Shown here: in pieces, positions 1-10,048 of the stretch | Position numbering within the stretch: position 1 is the first letter of the stretch | How the letters are laid out: each line of letters begins with the position of its first letter | Assembly: GCF_036924535.1 (NCBI RefSeq) | Contig: NZ_JAZHRT010000001.1 | Span: 9,228,501 to 9,292,500 of the forward strand | Origin: Bradyrhizobium sp. AZCC 2262 | GTDB taxonomy: Bacteria; Pseudomonadota; Alphaproteobacteria; Rhizobiales; Xanthobacteraceae | Length of the DNA: 64,000 nucleotides | Reading direction: 5' to 3' | The notes under the pieces: model-generated | What the model was told of the DNA's origin: nothing | The model's database searches: none | Seen by the model: the letters and a program-made list of their open reading frames with translations, nothing else | Position numbers and translations under genes: made by a program

Positions 1-1383
1 TGCGTCAATAGCGTTTCTGATGAGGTTCAGGAGTACTTGCTGAAGCTCCATGGGATCAAACTGCACATCAGGAAGGTTACCTTGAAACTCCACCGTGACC
101 GATACGTGGTTGAGTTGGAGGTCGTGGCTTAGCAATCTTAGTGTAAGCTGCGCGGCTTCCTCGGCGTTTGCCTGCGCGCTTCGATGCATCGTCTTGGTTG
201 TCATTTCACGAATGCTCTTGATCATCCCAGCAGCGCGATGGCTGTCGGCCTCTATGTCATTTAAGACGTCCTCCATGCCTTCTAGCTCGGGAGGGGCCGA
301 CCTCAGCTGGCTGAGGGCCGTGCTGGCATTAAGCGCGATGGCTCCGAGAGGCGTTCGCAGTTCGTGAGCGATGGCGCCTGTGACGGCTTCCAAGCTCAAG
401 AGCCGATTAGTCCGTTCGCGTCGCTGCAATGTCAACGAGTTGGCAAGGCGCGAATAGAGAACCATGGTTTCAATCAGCAATACCGTCAACAACATGCAAC
501 TGCCAACCAAGACAAAGCAACGGGCCGCGTACCAGCCCACAGAAAATCGTACCGAACTGCCAATGATCGCCACCAAGAAATTTGGGGAGTAAGCAAGCAA
601 AGTCAGCATCAGCCAAAGATCTAGAATTGTGCGATTGCGAAATAGCAGCACCGCCAGCGCAGTAGCGCACCAGAGCAAAAGCCCGACATTGACTTGATTG
701 CCAAGGGCCGTCTGGACCCTAACGTCAGCGAGATAGAAGCTCGGGAGAAGTTCCGTCTTCGTCGTCACGATCCAGGTCAGTCCAGCTATCACTACGATGG
801 TGCAGGCAATCGTGATTCCAATGGTCGCCATTGCCGATCTGCCCGGCCTTGCAACCACGGCTGCATCCTTGGTGAACGCGTAGACTAGGATCGCTGCCGG
901 AAATGTGGTGTGCCAAAGCACGTAGATCCAAGCTGGGCTGTTGGGGCCGTCGCCGATCAGACCGGCGGGCGCGTACCCACCCGGAAAAGCCAGCGTCTGC
1001 AGGAATGCGAAAGAACCGCTGCACATGTAACCGCTTGCAAGCGCGAGAAGAGCCCGCTGAGGCTGAATCGAATACTGAGCAAACAGAAGAGCAGCGGTGA
1101 TGAGATCGACGATTCCCAAGCAGGTCTGCAAGACCGGGATGAAGGCGTCAACCCGACCCAACTGGATGTTCGCGAACGGCGTGATCCCCGCCGCTGCAAC
1201 GGCAAGGAGGATGGCGACGCCGACCGCAACAGCCTTTTGCTGGGCGGTTGCAGGCAGGTTTGCAACAATCAACGGGAAATCTGGTGCGTCTTTTTGAAGA
1301 GAGTTTCGGACTGCCGCCGATTTCGCCCGCAGTCCCGCTTCTGCCGCGTCACCTGCAAGCCCCATGAACTGGCGCGGTCTCAT
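1..1383 (-). CDS. MASE4-type sensor histidine kinase (3' end beyond the window)
   Basis: The minus strand is open from an ATG at 1383 to the left edge, 461 codons, so the C-terminus is missing. The ATG has a GGGGAG ribosome site six bases upstream; another in-frame ATG at 1413 has none. The first ~250 residues hold about seven hydrophobic segments with motifs typical of MASE4 sensor domains (DLITAALLF, GYMCSGSFAFLQTLAFPGG, WHTTF). The phospho-acceptor H box AIAHELRTPLGAIALNA follows at about residue 340, and an N box (LQQVLLNLIRNAIDA) lies at the edge. No PAS or GAF domain is visible. The protein should be an inner-membrane kinase that phosphorylates an unseen response regulator. The group II intron lies about 110 bases upstream of its start. 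The ATP lid is outside the window. Confidence 0.85.
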   Translation of the reverse strand, partial: MRPRQFMGLAGDAAEAGLRAKSAAVRNSLQKDAPDFPLIVANLPATAQQKAVAVGVAILLAVAAAGITPFANIQLGRVDAFIPVLQTCLGIVDLITAALLFAQYSIQPQRALLALASGYMCSGSFAFLQTLAFPGGYAPAGLIGDGPNSPAWIYVLWHTTFPAAILVYAFTKDAAVVARPGRSAMATIGITIACTIVVIAGLTWIVTTKTELLPSFYLADVRVQTALGNQVNVGLLLWCATALAVLLFRNRTILDLWLMLTLLAYSPNFLVAIIGSSVRFSVGWYAARCFVLVGSCMLLTVLLIETMVLYSRLANSLTLQRRERTNRLLSLEAVTGAIAHELRTPLGAIALNASTALSQLRSAPPELEGMEDVLNDIEADSHRAAGMIKSIREMTTKTMHRSAQANAEEAAQLTLRLLSHDLQLNHVSVTVEFQGNLPDVQFDPMELQQVLLNLIRNAIDA

Positions 1384-1991
1384 GCCTGCTCCCCAACTAT
1401 CACGAGGCAACATCGTAACTCGTTAAAGCTCGGATTTGGAAGGCTGCAGGGGTTACAACGAAGACCACTTTTACGATTACCGATGTCCGTACCGGGTGTG
1501 CGCCGTGAAAAGGCGGCGCTTTCCAGTGGGTGCAAGCCCCACCCGGCAACCGCTCCAGCCGGAAGCAATCGGAGCAGTCATGGAGGCAACGAAGTGGCTG
1601 AAGCCTTCGATTAGCGTGTCACGAATTGGTGACAGCGCGAGTGTGCAGGCCGTAACGCGAGTGAACGCTGAGCAATCCTCGAAAAGGACAATGCGCAGGC
1701 CGACCCGACAACCCTTTCGGGGAAGGCTGATACGGCTGGGTGAAGCAGAGCGAAAAGTACGCCCAGCCGCTGCGCCGGGGTAGTGGCGACAGCATGTACA
1801 CAAGGAAAGCGTACGCAACACGGGAAGCCCCATGGCGTGGTCAGCGATGACCAACCGAACGCCCGCGAGGGACAGGTCGGACGCCATGGGGTGGCGGAGA
1901 GGTTCGTAGTACCGCTGAAGCCGGGTAATGCCGGTGGAGGGAAGGGGCCTCAGTTCAAGACAGACGCAACAAGTGGTGAGGGATTTGGAGA

Positions 1992-3323
1992 TTGGGCAAC
2001 CTATCAACTCCGAAAACTGTTCAGAAACTGCAGAAGGCGTTGCACGCGAAAGCGAAGGCAGAAGCCGGGTATCGCTTCTACGCCCTGTACGACAAGATCA
2101 GCCGCGAGGACATCCTGGCGCATGCCTATGCCCAGTGCCGCTCCAACAAGGGCGCACCAGGGGTGGACGGCCAGAACTTCGCGGACGTCGAGGCGTATGG
2201 GGTGCGGCGGTGGCTTGGCGAACTGGCGCTTGCACTCAGGGAGGAGAGCTACCGACCGGACCCCATCAGAAGAGTGTTCATACCGAAGGCCAACGGCAAA
2301 CTCAGGCCGCTGGGCATCTCGACCGTGCGGGATCGGGTCTGCATGACAGCAGCAATGCTGGTGCTGGAACCGATCTTCGAAGCCGACCTTCCACCAGAAC
2401 AATACGCGTACCGTCCCGGGCGAAACGCCCAGCAGGCGGTGATCGAGGTGGAAGGGCTGCTGTTCCGAGGCCATCCGGAAGTCGTTGACGCCGACCTCGC
2501 GGACTACTTCGGGAGCATCCCCCATGCCGAACTCCTAAAGTCGGTAGCGCGCCGAATTGTTGATCGGCGTGTGCTGCATCTAATCAAGATGTGGCTGGAG
2601 TGCCCCGTGGAAGAAACCGACGATCGAGGCCGGAAGACACGCACGACCGAGGCTCGGGACTGTCGGCGCGGTATCCCGCAAGGCTCACCCATCTCACCAC
2701 TATTGGCGAATCTTTACATGCGCCGGTTTGTGCTGGGCTGGAAGAAGCTCGGGCTGGAGCACCGCCTCGGCACGCGCATCGTGAATTACGCCGACGACCT
2801 CGTGATCCTGTGCCGGAAAAGCACCGCCGATGAGGCGTTGCAGCGACTGCGCGAGATCATGGGCAGGTTGAAGCTCACGGTGAACGAGGAGAAGACACGA
2901 ATCTGCAAGGTGCCGGAAGGCGAGTTCGACTTCCTGGGATACACGTTTGGGCGGATGTACTCGGCGAGAACCGGAAAGGCCCGCCTGGGCCAACGGCCAT
3001 CAAAGAAAAGCATCAGGCACATGGTCGAGAAGGTCCATGTCCTGACCGACCGAACGGGTACCTGGCAAGAGACCACGGAGTTGGTGGATCGGTTGAACCG
3101 CGCGCTACGCGGATGGGCCAACTACTTCAGCGTTGGCACTGTTAACATAGCGTATCGGGCGATCGACAATTACACCGCTGTGCGGTTGCGCCGGTGGTTG
3201 CGCATCAAGCACAAGGTCAGGCGACGCAAGGGCGGGACCTATCCACTCTCGCATCTCTACGGGCACTTCGGGCTCGTACGCCTAAGCCGGCTTGGGCACG
3301 ACGTGTCGTGGGTGAAGGCGTGA
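1992..3323 (+). CDS. ltrA: Group II intron reverse transcriptase/maturase
   Basis: 443 codons from a TTG start, with a GAGGGA stretch about nine bases upstream. Reverse transcriptase blocks appear in order: KGAPGVDG (53-60), [14 protein letters not shown] (97-109), YAYRPGR (138-144), [16 protein letters not shown] (228-243), YADD catalytic box (266-269) and FDFLGYTF. A maturase X region follows ([13 protein letters not shown]), with a C-terminal basic segment. No HNH endonuclease domain is present after the basic end, so the intron probably uses an endonuclease-independent route. It splices the intron RNA and copies it into DNA. All catalytic motifs look intact. Confidence 0.93.
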   Translation: MGNLSTPKTVQKLQKALHAKAKAEAGYRFYALYDKISREDILAHAYAQCRSNKGAPGVDGQNFADVEAYGVRRWLGELALALREESYRPDPIRRVFIPKANGKLRPLGISTVRDRVCMTAAMLVLEPIFEADLPPEQYAYRPGRNAQQAVIEVEGLLFRGHPEVVDADLADYFGSIPHAELLKSVARRIVDRRVLHLIKMWLECPVEETDDRGRKTRTTEARDCRRGIPQGSPISPLLANLYMRRFVLGWKKLGLEHRLGTRIVNYADDLVILCRKSTADEALQRLREIMGRLKLTVNEEKTRICKVPEGEFDFLGYTFGRMYSARTGKARLGQRPSKKSIRHMVEKVHVLTDRTGTWQETTELVDRLNRALRGWANYFSVGTVNIAYRAIDNYTAVRLRRWLRIKHKVRRRKGGTYPLSHLYGHFGLVRLSRLGHDVSWVKA

Positions 3324-3335
3324 AGTCTTGTCCGA

Positions 3336-3368
3336 GAGCCGGATGCGGGAGATCTGCCTGTCCGGTTC
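3336..3368 (+). ncRNA. Group II intron domain V hairpin
   Basis: A 33-nt hairpin begins GAGCCGGATGCGGG and closes with CCTGTCCGGTTC. It is the most conserved catalytic element of group II introns, placed as expected just after the maturase stop. Confidence 0.75.
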
Positions 3369-3482
3369 GATGAGCGGGATGTGGAAACGGAGTCACGGCT
3401 GAACTACTAAGGCACCGCCAGACGAAAGAGGCGGCAACAGATATGTTCTACCTAAAGCCACCGCGCCCACATCTCGACTCTA

Positions 3483-3577
3483 CCAAACTCAGACCTCGGC
3501 CCACATCTGAGCTTGGTCCGTTCATCACCTCAACAACGGACACTCGGCGACTACTGCGGCATGTCCGAAAAGTACCC
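3483..3577. repeat. Dispersed ~100-bp repeat, copy A
   Basis: The most diverged of six related intergenic copies. The right half keeps ACGGACA, then CGGCATGTCCGAAAAGTAC. It lies between the group II intron and the 3' end of the PQQ dehydrogenase gene. Confidence 0.5.
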
Positions 3578-3635
3578 AAGAGGCGACGTGGACGCAGTAT
3601 CACGATTGCCGGCGCCAATTCCGAGACTTCGTTTG

Positions 3636-5474
3636 TCAAGGATTGCCGACCTCGAATGCCAGCAGAACGTTGCCGGGCAGACCGCCCCATTGCGAGTAGC
3701 CAGAATTGACGTACAGCATGCCATTGACGACGATCGGCCCGGGTCCGTCCATGGCACCACCATGGGCCAAAACGCCATTCACCGTGGTGTAGTCGCGCGC
3801 GGTGTCGATCTCCCAAAGCAGCCGTGCGTCGTCGGTCGCATAGGCGCGCAAATAGCCGCTGACCCCGCCCGAGAAGACGACACCGGGAATGAGGGTGATC
3901 GCTGCGGAGAGGGCAGGGCTGCACTGGCTGCGGTCGCCGCATGCAACCGGCGCCACCTGAAACGCGATTTTCCCGGTCGCAAGATCCAGTGCGAACAGGC
4001 CTCCACCTTCGTTTGAATCAAGACGCCTCGTGCCGTCGCGAAGAAACCGCACGTCCGAGTTGGCGACATAGATTCGGTCCTGGTCCGCGGCGGAGCCCCA
4101 CTCGGTCCCTCCCAACGGGCCACCCTTGCCGATCCGCGTCTGCCACAGGATCTTGCCCTCTTGGTCGGGATCCAGCGCATGGACCACGCCGGATTTCTGG
4201 CCAATGACCAGCTCGCGTTGTCCGTTGCGTAAGCTCACCAAGATGGGCGATTGGCCAAAGTCGTGATCGGGGCCGCGGTCTTCCGGACAATTGGTCTGGT
4301 CGGTGCCTAAACAGGCAACGACGAAGCTGTCCATTGGCGTGGCCTGCTGATGCCAAATCATCCGGCCGGTCGCAAGATCAAACGCGAGGATGGCATCGCT
4401 GGTGTCTGTTGCCGGGTCGGAATAGCTGTTCGAAGTCGCGACATAGAGCGCCTTGCGCTGAACATCGATCGTCGGTGCGGACCATACCGACGCTCCGGCC
4501 GGACCAAAGAGCTGGGTTCCGATGGCATTCGACTTTGTGGGATGCGGCGCTTCGGGGATGGTATAGGCCTTCCAGATCTGCGCGCCGGTCTCGGCTTTCA
4601 GCGCGACGACGCTGCCGCGAAACGTGCAGCATTGGTAGGTGGGGCGAGACCCCGTGACCTCCTCGATCGATGAAACCCCCACATAGACAACGCCGGAATA
4701 GACGGTTGGTGAACCAGTGACTCGGGCCGCTGGATGATCGTCGACCTTGCTCTTCCAGATCAGTGCGCCCGTCATCGCATTTACGGCGTAGACGTTGGCG
4801 CGCACATCGCCAAAGAAGATGGCAAACTGATCGTTATCCAGCGGAGCAAAACTGATGGCGGTTCGGACCGCCGCCTCGGTTGGAAGCGCCCATCGGGTGC
4901 ATCCGCTTTTTGCGTCAAGGGCGCGCACCTTGCTGTCGCCGCCACCAACAAACAGCAAGCCGCCAACAACGGTTGGCTGAGCGTTGGCGTTGGTTGTGAG
5001 GGGAAATCCGAACGCCCATTTCAGACGCAGTCGGGAGACCTGGTCCGGAGCAATGCCAGCCATCGCGGCCAGTTGAAACCGGCTGTTGTTGAGATCCGCG
5101 CCCCAGCCGTTCCACTGCGGCCCGTCGATCGCTTGCGGAAAGCCGGCCTCGTTCTGCGCGCATTGCCCACTCTTGTCGGCCGTCGCATGCGGGGCTTCCG
5201 CGACCTTTCCGGTGACGAGTGAGGCAATGGCCGTCCGCTCGTCATTGGTCAGCCCTTGTGCGAAGGATGCCATCGTGCCCGTGGTGATCGCGCTCAGAAC
5301 CTCATCGAACGACTTTGACTTCAGCACGGTGCGGCTCGGCGCACGAATGTCCTTGTTGCTGCTGTCGTGACACTGCACGCAGCGTTGGGCATAGAGGGCC
5401 GCGCCGGTCTGCTGCGCTGCCGCCGGGAAGCAAAACCAGATCAACAGGACGACTGTCGCGGCGTGTATTTTCAT
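3636..5474 (-). CDS. Cytochrome c-PQQ quinoprotein dehydrogenase, PVA dehydrogenase-like
   Basis: 612 residues. A cleavable signal (1-20, ending AAAQ) precedes a short c-type cytochrome domain with haem motif CVQCH at 32-36. The remainder is a PQQ beta-propeller: repeats of the type LFVGGGDSKVRALDAKSG, ALIWKSKVDD and LFALDLATGKIAFQ, and an adjacent cysteine pair (YQCCTFRG). The domain order resembles polyvinyl alcohol dehydrogenase-like quinoproteins. The role would be periplasmic oxidation of an alcohol, with electrons passed through the attached haem to the respiratory chain. The actual substrate is not evident. It stands alone, with no PQQ synthesis gene nearby. Confidence 0.85.
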   Translation of the reverse strand: MKIHAATVVLLIWFCFPAAAQQTGAALYAQRCVQCHDSSNKDIRAPSRTVLKSKSFDEVLSAITTGTMASFAQGLTNDERTAIASLVTGKVAEAPHATADKSGQCAQNEAGFPQAIDGPQWNGWGADLNNSRFQLAAMAGIAPDQVSRLRLKWAFGFPLTTNANAQPTVVGGLLFVGGGDSKVRALDAKSGCTRWALPTEAAVRTAISFAPLDNDQFAIFFGDVRANVYAVNAMTGALIWKSKVDDHPAARVTGSPTVYSGVVYVGVSSIEEVTGSRPTYQCCTFRGSVVALKAETGAQIWKAYTIPEAPHPTKSNAIGTQLFGPAGASVWSAPTIDVQRKALYVATSNSYSDPATDTSDAILAFDLATGRMIWHQQATPMDSFVVACLGTDQTNCPEDRGPDHDFGQSPILVSLRNGQRELVIGQKSGVVHALDPDQEGKILWQTRIGKGGPLGGTEWGSAADQDRIYVANSDVRFLRDGTRRLDSNEGGGLFALDLATGKIAFQVAPVACGDRSQCSPALSAAITLIPGVVFSGGVSGYLRAYATDDARLLWEIDTARDYTTVNGVLAHGGAMDGPGPIVVNGMLYVNSGYSQWGGLPGNVLLAFEVGNP

Positions 5475-5621
5475 CGTCTTTCACCGGCATTGATTTTGCG
5501 ATGAGAAGGGCAGTTGCAGCGTAGCACAACCGGAATGGTTGCCAACGTGCCTGATTCAACAAACAGATGCCGCGCCCAGAGCGGGTTTATCGCGAGGATT
5601 CGCGGGTCGGATATCCGCATC

Positions 5622-5721
5622 GGGTCATTTGCGTCGGTTTGGCGGCGCATCGACGACTTCCGCTCTACCCCTAAGAACAGACATCGTCACTGCCCGTCGG
5701 CATGTCTCAAAGGTGCCAATA
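5622..5721. repeat. Dispersed ~100-bp repeat, copy B
   Basis: Begins GGGTCATTT and ends CGGCATGTCTCAAAGGTGCC, matching copies C and D. It occupies the middle of the 515-base gap 5475-5989; I see no convincing gene in the rest of that gap. Confidence 0.7.
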
Positions 5722-5989
5722 ACTGAAGTCACGGACGCAATCGCCGAGCAATTCCGGAAGTGCTGTTTTGCTAAGGTCGTCGATAAAAATCTGAGCGTGC
5801 CATCGACCCGGCAGTCCATTCAGAGATGTGACGATTGGATTCGAGAAGTTTCCCAATCCTGCCAAACCCGACATGGCTGAACGATGTGGAGAAACATCTG
5901 TCGCGCAGGTTTTCCAATCCATCAAGCACCTCGCGCCTCGAGATTTTTAGATGATGTCAGCCCTCGGCCGCAATGAACGAAGGGTCGCT

Positions 5990-7023
5990 TTAGCGGTCAG
6001 TCTCGGCAACACCATCCAATGCTTCTGAGGATGCAAGAGTCTGCCGGGAGCAAGATGCTGCCTCGGGCTTGGTAGCCAGCACCGTGTTGTACGGGTTGCC
6101 GAAGACAAATACCTTCGAAGTGCGCCAAATAATTCGCTCCAATTCCACGAATGTCCGCATCTTTAGCCGGTACTTCCACAACACCAAGTGTTGAATGAAG
6201 TTCCACGTGAGGCCCCAGGCCCAGAATGGCAGTCGCCGATAACGGATCGCCTCGAAGCCCAGTCTGCGCATCTTGTAGACGAGAAGATTGGCGCCGACAA
6301 AATTGTAGCGCCAGTTGTCGAAGAAGACGGTGACGCTGAGGTAATCCTCCTTACGCCGACAATGATCCAACGACCCTGGTGAGCGGATTAGCAGGCTTCC
6401 TCCCGGCTTGAGCATCTGCCAGCAGCGCACCAGCCAAGCGTCCAAGTTTTTGGTGTAGCCGATCGATTCGAGCGCATAGATGGCGTCAAAACTCTCACTC
6501 GGGAGATCGAGGCTGTCGAAGTCGGTGACGATCACCTGTCCGCGCCCACCCAGTTTTGCAAATTTTCGCCGGCAGATGTCCGCCTGTACGGATGAATTGG
6601 TCACGCACACAATTTCGATATCTCGTCGGCTGGCGAGGTAGTAGGCCGCCGCGCCAGATCCGCACCCGAGATCCAACACCCGCATCCCTTCCTTCGGCTT
6701 CAAAAGAACGTATTCGGCTTCGTAGGGACGCGAAAACGCGAAGCGGGGAAAAACGCACGTGCTGTAGTTCGCTTGCTCGTCGCGATACGCGCCGAACACG
6801 TCATCGTATGTACGCTTCTCGTCGTCGTGCTTGAGAAAGTCGCTCGGCTGCGGTGTCCACTCGATAGTTGGCGTTGCTCGAATTGATTCAATTCGTGGCC
6901 GATCTTGCTCGCGTCCTTCGGTTGAGTCACCAAGAGAAAAAGTACGTAATGAAAAATGTTGTATGCTACGAACAACGCGATGACGATCGCCGCGACCAAC
7001 TGAAGCGCCAGAACAATGTCCAA
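5990..7023 (-). CDS. SAM-dependent methyltransferase with N-terminal membrane anchor, probably frameshifted
   Basis: The catalytic part (from about 6850 down to 5990) carries the SAM-binding motif VLDLGCGSG, an acidic TDFDSLDLP and a post-motif LKPGGSLLIRSPG, as in class I small-molecule or lipid methyltransferases. In a different frame, a TTG at 7023 with an AGGAG ribosome site encodes a convincing transmembrane start (LVAAIVIALFVAYNIFHYVL) followed by KDASKIGHELNQFEQ. The catalytic frame stays open to 7063, but its first ~65 residues are arginine/serine-rich and look non-coding. The simplest reading is one gene starting at 7023 with a one-base frame change near 6850-6900. Substrate unknown. 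Confidence 0.65.
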
Positions 7024-7180
7024 GGGTACTCCTGTAACCTCTGAAAGCGCTGGAGATTCTCACCTCAATGACGAGCCCCGGTCAAGCAGAACCGTGCGTT
7101 CTTATGCGATTTTATCCTCTCCGACGGGATCGACGAGCCGGCGACGAAAAATCGACCATTGACGCGATCATGAGTTACGT

Positions 7181-7243
7181 GACACCCCAATCCTAGACTG
7201 CAAGTCTAGAGGCCGCCTTGTAGTTCTGCCCGGATGGGGTGTC
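7181..7243. other. Two-stem inverted-repeat structure
   Basis: GACACCCCA at 7181 pairs with TGGGGTGTC ending at 7243. Inside lies a second perfect 7-bp stem (CTAGACT 7193-7199 with AGTCTAG 7203-7209). It lies in the gap 7024-7297 between the DinB-like gene stop and the methyltransferase start, both on the minus strand. A terminator or a structured leader are both possible; there is no clear T tract. Nothing else is seen in this gap. Confidence 0.45.
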
Positions 7244-7297
7244 TACGGTCTCTTGCCGGTTATCGCCGTCGGAGTTCGCAGGAAGGCGAGGCAACCG

Positions 7298-7927
7298 CTA
7301 GGGCGAATCCCTTTGCGAGCGCGCCTTCGGACCACGGCGGTCATCGTGCACTTTATCTCTCTCGCAATCTGCTGGGTTGCTGGCAATTAGTTTTTCGAGG
7401 TTTGGCGCTGCGCCGCCTTTTTGAAAGGCCAACAAGTCCAACGACGGCGGCTCACCACCAGTAAGGATGGAGAGACAGGCATGCGCTTGGCCGCGATGAT
7501 GAGTTTGATGATTGAATAGATGCAGCAGAATATCCGCGAGAACCTGTGACTGTGGCATTCCGGATGTGGTTCTGTAACTGTGAAGACCTCTCAGTGCTGT
7601 TTCATCGTACTTTCCGGTGACCTCGACCATCCGATTGTCTTCTGCGATACGAGCCTTGGTTAGTTCGATGCGGTCTTCATACAAGATTGCATTAAGATCG
7701 TTTGGAAGGTCGCCTTCACCGGTCAATCGTTTCAACCAAAGCCTGTCGGTCAGCAGTAGATGATTCGGTGTTCCGTGGAGGCTACCGAAGTAGACACCGG
7801 TGTGAAGGCGGTATGACAGTTCTGATAGGTCAAGAGCTGCCGCGTAAAGTCGGGCGTTAGCCCAACGGTTGTAAGCAGCAAGCAGTTTGAAGTGCTCTTG
7901 GGTGATCATGCTGTTACGAGCCGACAC
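7298..7927 (-). CDS. DinB family protein
   Basis: 209 residues from a GTG at 7927; an ATG at 7909 (reading MITQEHFKLLAAYNRWAN) is an equally good start. The four-helix DinB/YfiT pattern is visible: an N-terminal AYNRWAN helix, TPNHLLLTDRLWLKRL with the first metal histidine, and HLFNHQTHHRGQAHACL with the other histidines. The family holds a divalent metal through three histidines and includes thiol-dependent transferases, but most members have unknown substrates. The last ~25 residues are charged and do not resemble the family, so the stop may have drifted. It is monocistronic. Confidence 0.85.
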   Translation of the reverse strand: MSARNSMITQEHFKLLAAYNRWANARLYAAALDLSELSYRLHTGVYFGSLHGTPNHLLLTDRLWLKRLTGEGDLPNDLNAILYEDRIELTKARIAEDNRMVEVTGKYDETALRGLHSYRTTSGMPQSQVLADILLHLFNHQTHHRGQAHACLSILTGGEPPSLDLLAFQKGGAAPNLEKLIASNPADCERDKVHDDRRGPKARSQRDSP

Positions 7928-8149
7928 GACCTGAAGAAATAAGAAGAAGCCGAGAAAAAGGTTCCGACCTCGTCCCTTTCAGTTTCGCGAGTGCCCCGTT
8001 TTGCTCTGGCCAGCCGTACGAGAACGGCCCAAGCGCCAATCGGGGAATGCACGTGTCCGTGTCCCCCAAACGGATCTTGGTTCATGGCGTGTCAGCCACC
8101 GGACAGACTGGGGGGACAGAAGAAGCAAAGCCTCGCGGAATTCCGGAAC

Positions 8150-8250
8150 GGGTCAAACTGAGAAGAACTCAGTGTGGGCAAATGTCTTCCGAGTTACCCC
8201 TGAAAGCGGACATCGCTCAATGCAGTCGGCATGTCTCAAAAGTGCCATAA
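8150..8250. repeat. Dispersed ~100-bp repeat, copy C
   Basis: Starts GGGTCAAACTGAGAAGAACTC and ends CGGCATGTCTCAAAAGTGCC; the closest relative is copy D. It lies in the gap 7928-8411 upstream of the DinB-like gene. I find no coding sequence in the rest of that gap. Confidence 0.75.
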
Positions 8251-8411
8251 GCAGACTCGCAGCGACCTCTCTGCGGTCAACAATGGACCAAACGACCTCG
8301 CAGAGTTCGGGCTAGCCCACATGCATCTTTGTAGAAACGACGACAGTCTCGCGAGATTGTTCCAGGAGCACACCTCTTTAAGCATCTCGCGTTCGAGGTC
8401 TTCGGCGACCG

Positions 8412-9662
8412 CTATTCCAATTGCATGCGGGCGCCTTTGCCACCATTGAGCAACCGTCTCAGGTGAAAGCCAGCCAACGCATCGTCGGCATGCAGGCCGA
8501 CAAGCGCTGCGAAGGCCGGCATCGCCGCCGCGTCTCCGGCTTTCAGCTTGGCGAAGGCAGCGCAGTATTGCGTTGTCGCAGGTTCTTGAAAAATTGCTAC
8601 CGACAGTGGTTCATAAGCCCTAAGCGGTTCGCTGCGGCCGCGCAGCACCAGATCGCCGACCGGCCGTCCCTTGAAATTCTCGGTGCCTTCGGCGACCGTG
8701 GCACTGACGCAAATGCGCGTGCCCAGAAATTTGTTGGCGGCCTCCAGCCGCGCCGCGATGTTGATGGTGTCGCCATAGGCGGTGTAATCGAAAAACCGGC
8801 TGCCGCCGAAATTGCCGACCAGCGCAGGACCCGCGTGTACGCCGATCCGGGTCGCGCCGAAATCTACCCCTTGCGCTTTCCAGCGTTCGCGAAACGCCTG
8901 TGCCCAGATATCGAGATCGTGCGCGCAATCGATCGCGCGGGTGGCGTAATCGGGCTGGTCGCCGGGCGCGTTGAACAGAATCTGGATCGCGTCGCCGATG
9001 ATCTTTGCGACCGTCCCTTCATGCGCGAACACGACGTCGGTCATGCCGCCGACATACTCGCCGAGCAATGTCCCCAGCACCTCTGGTACGGCGATTTCCA
9101 CCAGCGACGTAAAACCGGTGATGTCGGTGAAAATCACTGCGACTTCGCGGCGGTGTACTTCCATGCCGTTACTGTCGCCAACGGCCGCAAGGCGGCTCGC
9201 GATCTGCGGCGAAAAATACCGCGAGAGCGAGGCTTGCGCCCGCTCGGCCTCGGCCTGGCGGTGTCGCGCGTCGCGCATCATATCGACATGGCGGATCGTC
9301 TTGTCGATGGTCAGTTCGAGATCGCCGAAATCGATCGGCTTGGTCAGAAAATCGAATGCGCCGCAATTCATCGCGGTGCGGATATTGCTCATATCGCCAT
9401 AGGCCGACACAATGATGGTCGATTTTTTCTCGTCGGCCTCCTGTAGCTTTTGCAGCAGCGAGAGGCCGTCCATCCTGGGCATGTTGATGTCGGACACCAC
9501 CATGTCGACATGGGGATGATCCACGATCGCCTGCAGCGCTTCGATGCCGTCATGGGCGAACACGAATGCAACCTTACCCTCGCGGATCTGCTTGCGGAAT
9601 TTCTGCAGCACCAGCGCCTCAAGATCGGGCTCGTCGTCGACGACAAGGATGGTAGCGGTCAT
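8412..9662 (-). CDS. Response regulator with class III adenylate/guanylate cyclase output
   Basis: 416 residues. The receiver domain (1-125) has DD at 9-10, phospho-acceptor D58 in VVSDINMP and K108 in LTKPID. A helical linker ending [13 protein letters not shown] leads to a class III cyclase domain (172-310) with metal aspartates D180 (FTDITGF) and D224 (IIGDAIQ), K220, and transition-state N301 and R305 in [12 protein letters not shown], so it should be active. Phosphorylation by the upstream kinase would control cyclic nucleotide synthesis. Its start overlaps the preceding receiver gene by four bases (ATGA), the last step of a four-gene operon. Confidence 0.93.
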   Translation of the reverse strand: MTATILVVDDEPDLEALVLQKFRKQIREGKVAFVFAHDGIEALQAIVDHPHVDMVVSDINMPRMDGLSLLQKLQEADEKKSTIIVSAYGDMSNIRTAMNCGAFDFLTKPIDFGDLELTIDKTIRHVDMMRDARHRQAEAERAQASLSRYFSPQIASRLAAVGDSNGMEVHRREVAVIFTDITGFTSLVEIAVPEVLGTLLGEYVGGMTDVVFAHEGTVAKIIGDAIQILFNAPGDQPDYATRAIDCAHDLDIWAQAFRERWKAQGVDFGATRIGVHAGPALVGNFGGSRFFDYTAYGDTINIAARLEAANKFLGTRICVSATVAEGTENFKGRPVGDLVLRGRSEPLRAYEPLSVAIFQEPATTQYCAAFAKLKAGDAAAMPAFAALVGLHADDALAGFHLRRLLNGGKGARMQLE

Positions 9663-10048
9663 GCCGCCTGCCCCAGCCTGGTATCGATCTCGTGCCGCAG
9701 CACTGCGAAATCTATCGGTTTTGTCAAAAGAGCAACGGCGCCCTGCTCAACCGCCTTACGCCGTGTTTCCGTATCGCCATAGGCCGTTATCATGATGACA
9801 GGAACGTCCGGCCGCTCTGCGCGTACTTTCGGCAGCATTTCCAGCCCGCTCATGCCGGGCATGTTGATGTCGGAGAGGATCAGGACAAGTGGGGGGTCTG
9901 CGACGCTGGCGGCGCGGGCCAGGGCCGCCTGGGCGGACATGGCAAATTCCATCGTAAACCGCCCAAATTTGATGTCGCGCCGGAACTGCTGACGAAACAG
10001 GGCTTCGACGTCGGGCTCGTCATCAACTACGAGGATGTAAGCGCTCAA
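9659..10048 (-). CDS. Single-domain response regulator
   Basis: 129 residues made only of a receiver domain: acidic pair in VVDDEPDVEA, phospho-acceptor in LILSDINMPGMSG, switch threonine in MITAYGD and lysine in LLTKPIDF. It shares the TKPIDF and SDINMP signatures with the neighbouring receiver-cyclase, which suggests duplication and a shared kinase. It overlaps by four bases both the kinase upstream and the receiver-cyclase downstream. It could act as a phosphate sink, a phosphotransfer intermediate or a partner-protein switch. Confidence 0.93.
   Translation of the reverse strand: MSAYILVVDDEPDVEALFRQQFRRDIKFGRFTMEFAMSAQAALARAASVADPPLVLILSDINMPGMSGLEMLPKVRAERPDVPVIMITAYGDTETRRKAVEQGAVALLTKPIDFAVLRHEIDTRLGQAA

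Larger units (their letters stand above)
1496..3407 (+). mobile_element. Group II intron with internal maturase
   Basis: A plausible 5' end (GTGTGCGCC, 1496-1504) is followed by ~490 bases of structured non-coding sequence, then a group II reverse transcriptase gene. Thirteen bases after its stop lies a 33-nt domain V hairpin (3336-3368, GAGCCGG paired with CCGGTTC around an internal GAGA). The order 5' RNA, maturase, domain V is diagnostic of group II introns. The 3' splice site is not resolved: 3407 (ending in AC) is one option, but a GC hairpin at 3415-3435 could still belong to the intron. It sits between two divergently read neighbours, so the insertion is intergenic rather than inside a host gene. 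Confidence 0.8.

Noticed and set aside
910..1614. Plus-strand frames over the first kinase gene
   Set aside because: The minus strand encodes clear membrane segments and kinase boxes here, so plus frames are shadows.
5539..5880. Plus-strand gene across repeat B
   Set aside because: It reads through the dispersed repeat and has no family features.
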